From Bacteroidota bacterium (GTDB taxonomy: Bacteria > Bacteroidota > Bacteroidia > Bacteroidales > VadinHA17): a stretch of DNA of 36,006 nt. Below the pieces are notes generated by a model, which was given only the letters and a program-made list of their open reading frames with translations, ran no database searches and was not told where the DNA came from. Below are positions 31,548 through 36,006 of this stretch, one piece after another (position 1 is the first letter of the stretch; every line of letters begins with the position of its first letter). The DNA lies in assembly GCA_022561875.1 (NCBI GenBank), contig JADFQJ010000025.1:1-36006 (forward strand), written 5' to 3'. Position numbers and translations under genes: made by a program.

Positions 31548-32483
31548 CTAAACATGCTGGGTGTTATCACCGAACAAACACCTGAAATCCGTTTGGCAAA
31601 CAGCCAGTTTGATACATTTTTTTTCCAAATCAAGTTCCGGCATTTCCTCTGCCCATAAATTCAAAGGAATTTTTTCCTGGACAATATAATTGCCATCTTT
31701 CAGCGCGAGGGATACGATATCATCCACATTCAGGTTAATTCCACCAACTCTCACACCTTTTCCTGAATATCCACGTTCGGGCTTGAGTACCAGGCTTTCC
31801 CAGTTAGACCGGGTCCATTCGATGAGGTCCGGTATATCCTCTCCGCCGGGACCATGTGTTCGACGGGGATAAAACTGCCTGGTCCACGGGGTTCGCCGAA
31901 CCGTTTCCTTACGAAATAAGTTTTTCGTTTCAGGTCTGGTGATAACCTCAAACATGCTTTTGGCATTGATCGGTTCGGTACCCCTGGGGTTGATCACCCT
32001 TCCTTCCCTGACGGCTTTTAAAAGGGGGTCCAGGCTATGTTTACGGTGTAAATCCAAAAGAACGTTTGTATTAAAATCCATAAAAATGATCGAGACAGGT
32101 GTGCCTTTGAAACAGACACGTCCATCTCTCACCTCCAGTTCATGCGGTGCCATAAGAGCGCCTGACAATCCATTTAACTTGTTTATGTGTTTTACAAGAT
32201 TACTGTTCTCAACTACATCTTCCAATGTCTCCTCTTCCGCCACCACGGCAATCATACCGGAATTTGAACCCTCCCTCATGCGATGAGCTTCCTTCAACAT
32301 ATTTACAAAACCATTTACCGGATGCAACATTGGATGATCAAAATCCAGATCTATGTCAATTCGCCGGATCTGCAAAAGCTTACGCCATACTGCCTTCCCA
32401 ATCTCCTGAGTAATACGTTGATAGTCCCAACCGCCCGGACTACCCAGATTCCACTCAGCATGATATCCTAAAAACCGATCCAA
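31548..32483 (-). CDS. ATP-grasp-like protein, probably missing both ends
   Basis: 311 residues resembling a circularly permuted/glutathionylspermidine-synthase-type ATP-grasp family. The opening RFLGYHAEWNLGSPGGWDY, the nucleotide loop SLVLKPERGYSGKGVRVGG, YIVQEKIPLNLWAEEMP and QTDFRC are recognisable. From memory, relatives have ~100 residues before FLGYHAEW and a Gly-rich end after TDFRC; neither is present, so this is likely a decayed internal fragment or a rearranged gene. The start is TTG with GGAG five bases upstream, and a stop codon (TAA) closes the frame before it. Its first 18 codons lie in a 127-bp block repeated at 35880-36006. Confidence 0.5.
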   Translation of the reverse strand: MDRFLGYHAEWNLGSPGGWDYQRITQEIGKAVWRKLLQIRRIDIDLDFDHPMLHPVNGFVNMLKEAHRMREGSNSGMIAVVAEEETLEDVVENSNLVKHINKLNGLSGALMAPHELEVRDGRVCFKGTPVSIIFMDFNTNVLLDLHRKHSLDPLLKAVREGRVINPRGTEPINAKSMFEVITRPETKNLFRKETVRRTPWTRQFYPRRTHGPGGEDIPDLIEWTRSNWESLVLKPERGYSGKGVRVGGINLNVDDIVSLALKDGNYIVQEKIPLNLWAEEMPELDLEKKCIKLAVCQTDFRCLFGDNTQHV

Positions 32484-32556
32484 AATTACTCCAGTTTCTT
32501 AAGTCCACTAATTAATTGCAAATGAAACATGTACACAAAGATAGAATTAATACCTT
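32430..32556. repeat. 127-bp direct repeat, copy 1
   Basis: It matches 35880-36006 with two differences (G/T at 32447 vs 35897; T/C at 32499 vs 35949), spacing 3450 bp. It contains the first 18 codons of the ATP-grasp-like gene on the minus strand and its leader. Confidence 0.95.
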
Positions 32557-32893
32557 AAAATTTAGTTTCTTTCAGAATTCCACAGGGCAGGCAAAGCCGG
32601 AATCCCGGTCCGCCAGTTACCCCAGCGCATAAGGGACTTTCACCCTCCGGACTTTCTTTTATTCAAAGAACTTTACTAAATTTACCATTCGAGGCAAACA
32701 CAATGTGTAAAAATAATAACCGGGATAGTAGGTTTTTCAAGGCTTGTAACCCGCTTCAACTTTCTTGTATCTTGACAAAAATGAAGCCCGCAGTCGGCTA
32801 CTATTCTTATACTCACCGTTGCCTGTAAGGCATATTCTTGACTCAAATCATTTAATATTAATAAAGTAAAAATATCTTGCACAAAATTTATTA
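32557..32893. other. Gene-free stretch with a GC-rich block
   Basis: Together with the leader from 32484 this is a 410-bp gap. Positions 32578-32665 are markedly GC-rich and include CACAGGGCAGGCA, shared with the hairpin near 14380, and AAGGGACTTTCACCCTCCGG. This may be part of a dispersed intergenic repeat. The part from 32680 on has one weak open frame on the minus strand without recognisable motifs. No gene is called. Confidence 0.4.
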
Positions 32894-34210
32894 ATGAAAA
32901 TACTCATTATTTCCCCAACCGTTGATGCCGAAAAAAGAACTAATAAAGGACTTAGGATTCCTCAACTTGCCCTTTATCTTTTGGAAGGATTAACTCCGCC
33001 CGAACATGAAGTTAAGATTATTGAGGAAGAGACAGACCACGTTGATCTTGATCAGGAATGCAATCTGGTTGCAATAAGTTGCATGACGGCAAATGCTCCA
33101 AGAGCTTACGAACTTTGTCAAGAATTTAAAAAAAGAGGCAAAACTGTAGTACTTGGAGGAGTACATCCGACCATACTCCCTGACGAGGCCTTGCAACATG
33201 CCGATAGTGTAGTAGTTGGTGAAGCAGAAGGAGTATGGGAAACACTACTCAAAGATTTCCAGAATAATAATTTGAAAAGAAAATATCATAATCCGATACC
33301 TGATTTAGAAAAATACATTCCAAAAGATTTCAGCAAGATTACCAAAAAAGTACTGTTTAATCTTATTCCGATAATGACAACCCGGGGATGCCCTTATAAT
33401 TGTGATTTTTGCTGTGTCACAAATCTTTTTGGAAAAAAAATCAGACATGTACCTATAAAAAATATAGTACGGGACATTAAGGAATCTGGTGCAAAGAACT
33501 TTATATTTCTGGATGATAATATTATTGGCCATCCAAAGTATGCGAAAGCGTTATTCAAGGCAATTAAACCTTATAAAATTAAATGGGTAGGACAGGCTTC
33601 TGTGTCATTGCTGGCCAGAGATAAAAAACTTATGCAACTTGCAGCAGAAAGTGGATGCAAAGCACTCTTCTTCGGAATTGAAAGTGTGTCTGAGCAACAG
33701 CTACAAACAATGCGTAAGGCAATTAACAAAATTGAACATTTGGAAACAGCCTTGAAAAAGATCAAAAAGATGGGTATTCTTATCCACGCATCAATGGTTT
33801 TTGGTTTTGATAATGACACAAAAGAAATATTCAATGAAACCGTTCGATTTTTAATAAGAAATAGAGTAAGTACTGTTTCCTTCAATATATTAACTCCTTA
33901 TCCTGGAACAAAAGTTCATGAAGATCTAAAAAATGAGAACCGTTTGACAACTACAGACTGGAGGTATTATGATCATAATACAGTTGTATTCAAACCCAAG
34001 AACATGACACCTTACGAACTCCAAATCGGAAAAATCAATGCAAGGAAAAAGTTTTATAGCGTATCGTCAGTTCTGTATCGGGTATTAGGCAATCTGTATA
34101 GCCCGGTGATATACTTTGCTATGAATTACGGACATATGAAACAAGTAAAGGTTGAAGAAAAAAGAATAGCTAAACTAAAGTCAGAATTATTTGAAAATAT
34201 TCATGAATAA
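32894..34210 (+). CDS. B12-binding-domain radical SAM protein
   Basis: A 438-residue class B-like radical SAM enzyme. An N-terminal cobalamin-binding fold (1-140) contains the start MKILIISPTVD, LVAISCMTANAPRAYEL, VVLGGVHPTILPDEAL and VVGEAEGVW. The radical SAM core has C166-x3-C170-x2-C173 (TRGCPYNCDFCC), FIFLDDNI, FFGIESVSEQQL and VSFNILTPYPGT. A C-terminal extension (~345-438) with a hydrophobic stretch follows. Members of this group perform methylations or ring rearrangements on lipids, cofactors or natural products. The substrate cannot be deduced, and no obvious pathway partner is adjacent. The length is normal and the gene appears intact. Confidence 0.92.
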   Translation: MKILIISPTVDAEKRTNKGLRIPQLALYLLEGLTPPEHEVKIIEEETDHVDLDQECNLVAISCMTANAPRAYELCQEFKKRGKTVVLGGVHPTILPDEALQHADSVVVGEAEGVWETLLKDFQNNNLKRKYHNPIPDLEKYIPKDFSKITKKVLFNLIPIMTTRGCPYNCDFCCVTNLFGKKIRHVPIKNIVRDIKESGAKNFIFLDDNIIGHPKYAKALFKAIKPYKIKWVGQASVSLLARDKKLMQLAAESGCKALFFGIESVSEQQLQTMRKAINKIEHLETALKKIKKMGILIHASMVFGFDNDTKEIFNETVRFLIRNRVSTVSFNILTPYPGTKVHEDLKNENRLTTTDWRYYDHNTVVFKPKNMTPYELQIGKINARKKFYSVSSVLYRVLGNLYSPVIYFAMNYGHMKQVKVEEKRIAKLKSELFENIHE

Positions 34211-34317
34211 TAAAACCCTGCAGGTAATCGAGGCGGCTGACGGGATTGCATCTTTAACTGCGTATTTACGTAAACCGAAATCTTAGCTTTGCAACTCTTA
34301 GACCCTAAAGTAAAGAG

Positions 34318-34353
34318 GTGAGAGGTGGAGAGGTGAGAGGTGAGAGGTGAGAG
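34318..34353. repeat. GTGAGAG heptamer array at a truncated gene start
   Basis: Five units, four exact (34318-34324, 34333-34339, 34340-34346, 34347-34353) and one with a 1-bp insertion. The last unit supplies the GTG start of the DUF4062 gene. TGA in the preceding unit (34341-34343) closes the frame upstream. Confidence 0.9.
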
Positions 34354-35783
34354 GACATTATTTACTGAGTGATGCGTTGCTGGGCAGATTTTTCGATCCG
34401 TTTATTTTTGAGAAATTGCCGGCTGCTGATGTGCGTGCTGACAATGTCTATCTTAATGAAGTACAACATAGCGATATCTATCTGGGGATTTTCGGAAAAG
34501 ATTATGGCAGTGAGGATGCTGATGGTTTATCACCCACCGAGCGCGAATTTGACCTGGCCTGTCATGAAAATAAAACCAGGCTCATTTTTATCAGCAGCCA
34601 TAGCAAAACAGAAAGGCACCTAAAAGAACTGGCATTGATTAATAAAGCCGAGCGCGAAGTAATAAGGAAGAAATTTGCATCTTCTTCCGAGTTAAAAACT
34701 GCTGTGTATGCATCTATGGTAAGGTATCTTGAAGAAAAAGATCACATTCGTACAGGACCTTTTGATGCTTCTCCCTGCATTAATGCAACCCTGGAAGATA
34801 TTGACAGCGAAAAAATTAAGGAGTTTATCCTGCTTGCTAAATCAAAAAGAGGTTTCCCTCTGCCTGCAACTTCCGATCCTGATAAAATTCTGACACATCT
34901 TAATTTACTGGATAACGGCAGGATAACCAATGCCGCAATCCTCCTGTTTGGAAAACAGCCGGAACGGCTTTTTAGCAATGCCGAAGTGAAATGCGCCCAG
35001 TTTCATGGTGCCACCATTAGTAAGCCAATACCTGCTTACCAGGTATACAAAGGCGATGCTTTTCAACTGGTAAACCAGGCAGTTGATTTTATCCTTTCAC
35101 GAATTAATGTAGAAGTGGGCTTGCGCAACAAAGGTGTAGATGCCCCTCTGGAGTATGAAATACCCCGTGCAGCCATTGCCGAGGCCATTGTAAATGCTGT
35201 TGCGCATCGTGATTATACCAGTAATGCAACCGTTCAGGTAATGCTGTTCCGCGACCGGCTTGAAATATGGAACCCCGGCCAACTGCCCCACAATCTGACC
35301 CTCTCACAATTAAAGCAACCTCACAGTTCATTTCCGGCTAACCCGTTAATTGCCGAACCTTTGTATTTTACTGGCTACATTGAACGGCTGGGAACCGGCA
35401 TACTCGATATGATCCTTTTATGCAAAGAGGCCGGACTTAATGAACCGGAATTTAAACAGGAAGATGTTTTTAAGGCAATTATCTGGAGAAGCGGACAAGC
35501 TACCGGACAAGCTGGTGGGGAACCTGCCGGGGAACCTGCCGGGGAAGTTGCTGAGGAAGTGCGAAGGATTATTCTTGTGATAAAAGGCGAAATGAAAAGA
35601 GCCGAAATCCAGCAATTGCTCGAACTGAAACATGATGATTTCTTCCGGACAAATTATATAATCCCTGCGCTTGATTCGGGTTGCATAGAAATGAAGTATC
35701 CTGAAACACCCAACCATCCCAATCAACGTTACCGTTTAACACAAAAAGGAAAAGCATTAATCCAACAACTAAAAAATAAATAA
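34347..35783 (+). CDS. DUF4062 plus ATPase-domain regulator, N-terminally truncated
   Basis: 478 residues. Residues ~3-150 match a DUF4062 domain from its LSDALLGRFFDPFIFEKLPA segment onward (VYLNEVQHSDIYLGIFGKDYG, GLSPTEREFDLA, RTGPFDASP). The first ~20-25 residues of the family, with the FISS-x-x-x-EF strand, are missing, and a heptamer array stands in their place. Residues ~150-380 are the RecG-like/AlbA-associated part with a HATPase_c_4-type segment (AIAEAIVNAVAHRDY, LFRDRLEIWNPGQLP, YIERLGTGILDMI). A linker with GEPAGEPAGEV leads to a C-terminal winged helix. Such proteins are often encoded with restriction-modification genes, and a methyltransferase start follows 17 bp downstream. Role in defence is inference; function of the truncated form is doubtful. 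Confidence 0.8.
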   Translation: MRGHYLLSDALLGRFFDPFIFEKLPAADVRADNVYLNEVQHSDIYLGIFGKDYGSEDADGLSPTEREFDLACHENKTRLIFISSHSKTERHLKELALINKAEREVIRKKFASSSELKTAVYASMVRYLEEKDHIRTGPFDASPCINATLEDIDSEKIKEFILLAKSKRGFPLPATSDPDKILTHLNLLDNGRITNAAILLFGKQPERLFSNAEVKCAQFHGATISKPIPAYQVYKGDAFQLVNQAVDFILSRINVEVGLRNKGVDAPLEYEIPRAAIAEAIVNAVAHRDYTSNATVQVMLFRDRLEIWNPGQLPHNLTLSQLKQPHSSFPANPLIAEPLYFTGYIERLGTGILDMILLCKEAGLNEPEFKQEDVFKAIIWRSGQATGQAGGEPAGEPAGEVAEEVRRIILVIKGEMKRAEIQQLLELKHDDFFRTNYIIPALDSGCIEMKYPETPNHPNQRYRLTQKGKALIQQLKNK

Positions 35784-35800
35784 CATTAAAAGAAAAAAAT

Positions 35801-35965
35801 ATGGCAAAAATAGACATAAAACGAACCGAACTGGTATGGAAAGGCAAATACGATGAGGATGGAAAACTTATACCGGTTGACCGCCCGGACTACCCATATT
35901 CCACTCAGCATGATATCCTAAAAACCGATCCAAAATTACTCCAGTTTCCTAAGTCCACTAATTAA
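35801..35965 (+). pseudogene. Start of a site-specific DNA methyltransferase, cut off by the repeat
   Basis: The first ~29 codons (MAKIDIKRTELVWKGKYDED, then GKLIPVDRP) match the characteristic N-terminus of type III-like adenine-specific DNA methyltransferases, which run to many hundreds of residues. From about 35880 the sequence becomes the 127-bp repeat and the frame ends at TAA 35963-35965 after 54 codons. The match to the methyltransferase stops at the repeat boundary, so the gene is either truly truncated or the assembly is chimeric here. It follows the DUF4062 gene by 17 bp, as in an operon. Confidence 0.6.
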
Positions 35966-36006
35966 TTGCAAATGAAACATGTACACAAAGATAGAATTAA
36001 TACCTT
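35880..36006. repeat. 127-bp direct repeat, copy 2, at the window end
   Basis: It matches 32430-32556 with two differences and runs to the last base. On the minus strand it again carries the TTG start and first 18 codons of the ATP-grasp-like gene (Leu to Met at codon 14), ending at GSPGG where the methyltransferase begins on the other strand. Confidence 0.95.

Noticed and set aside
32682-32882. Open frame of 66 codons on the minus strand
   Set aside because: No recognisable motif, no ribosome site and mixed composition in a gap rich in repeat fragments; likely chance.
1-36006. tRNA or rRNA genes
   Set aside because: I looked for TPsiC-arm-like GGTTCGAATC words and conserved rRNA stretches by eye and found none. 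A covariance-model scan was not possible here.

Overview
The window looks like a chromosomal segment of a Bacteroidota bacterium, probably an anaerobic or facultative Bacteroidales/Marinilabiliales-like lineage. The main reasons are a secreted M1 peptidase with a C-terminal type IX secretion sorting domain, many SPII lipoproteins, generally weak Shine-Dalgarno sites, a TTTG/TAnnTTTG-like promoter, an MlaEFD set, and a DPP4-type S9 peptidase. The taxonomic call is inference from protein style, because no rRNA gene is present.

Layout. 1-1.9 kb: a single-gene IS66-type element with 19-bp inverted ends. 1.9-12.5 kb: a transport and catabolism region with an SSS sodium symporter and its small membrane partner, an M1 aminopeptidase with T9SS tail, a relic of a glycoside hydrolase, a large secreted protein joining a barrel-like region to a SUMF1 fold, an aldose-1-epimerase lipoprotein, and a NahK-like sugar kinase. 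12.8-14.3 kb: a TPR protein and a lipoprotein sugar isomerase, convergent on tandem hairpins. 14.5-17.4 kb: the lipid transporter MlaE/F/D on the minus strand. 17.6-19.8 kb: a DPP4-like peptidase.

19.9-30.1 kb (minus strand) is the most interesting block. It encodes a histidine kinase, a sigma-54 activator, then a Cys-rich mini-protein, a NuoE-like subunit, a 1075-residue NuoF-GltD fusion, a NuoG-N/HydA-N-like ferredoxin subunit without an H-cluster, and an FMN-binding glutamate-synthase-like subunit without a glutaminase domain. A near-consensus -24/-12 site lies just upstream of the metabolic genes, and a perfect 39-bp palindrome lies between it and the regulator genes. The gene set suggests a flavin-based, possibly electron-bifurcating NAD(P)H/ferredoxin oxidoreductase whose catalytic subunit is a glutamate-synthase-type FMN enzyme of unknown substrate, switched on through sigma-54.

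30.1-36.0 kb is a degraded, rearranged segment: a DUF3179 relic, a class II HDAC-like deacetylase, an ATP-grasp protein apparently missing both ends, a B12-binding radical SAM enzyme, a DUF4062/ATPase defence-type regulator that has lost its first residues at a heptamer array, and the first ~29 codons of a DNA methyltransferase. The last 127 bases duplicate (2 mismatches) the 5' end of the ATP-grasp gene 3.45 kb upstream, which is either a real rearrangement or an assembly chimera.

Across the window, intergenic spaces carry short tandem repeats of quite different sequence that nearly all share a 7-bp period.
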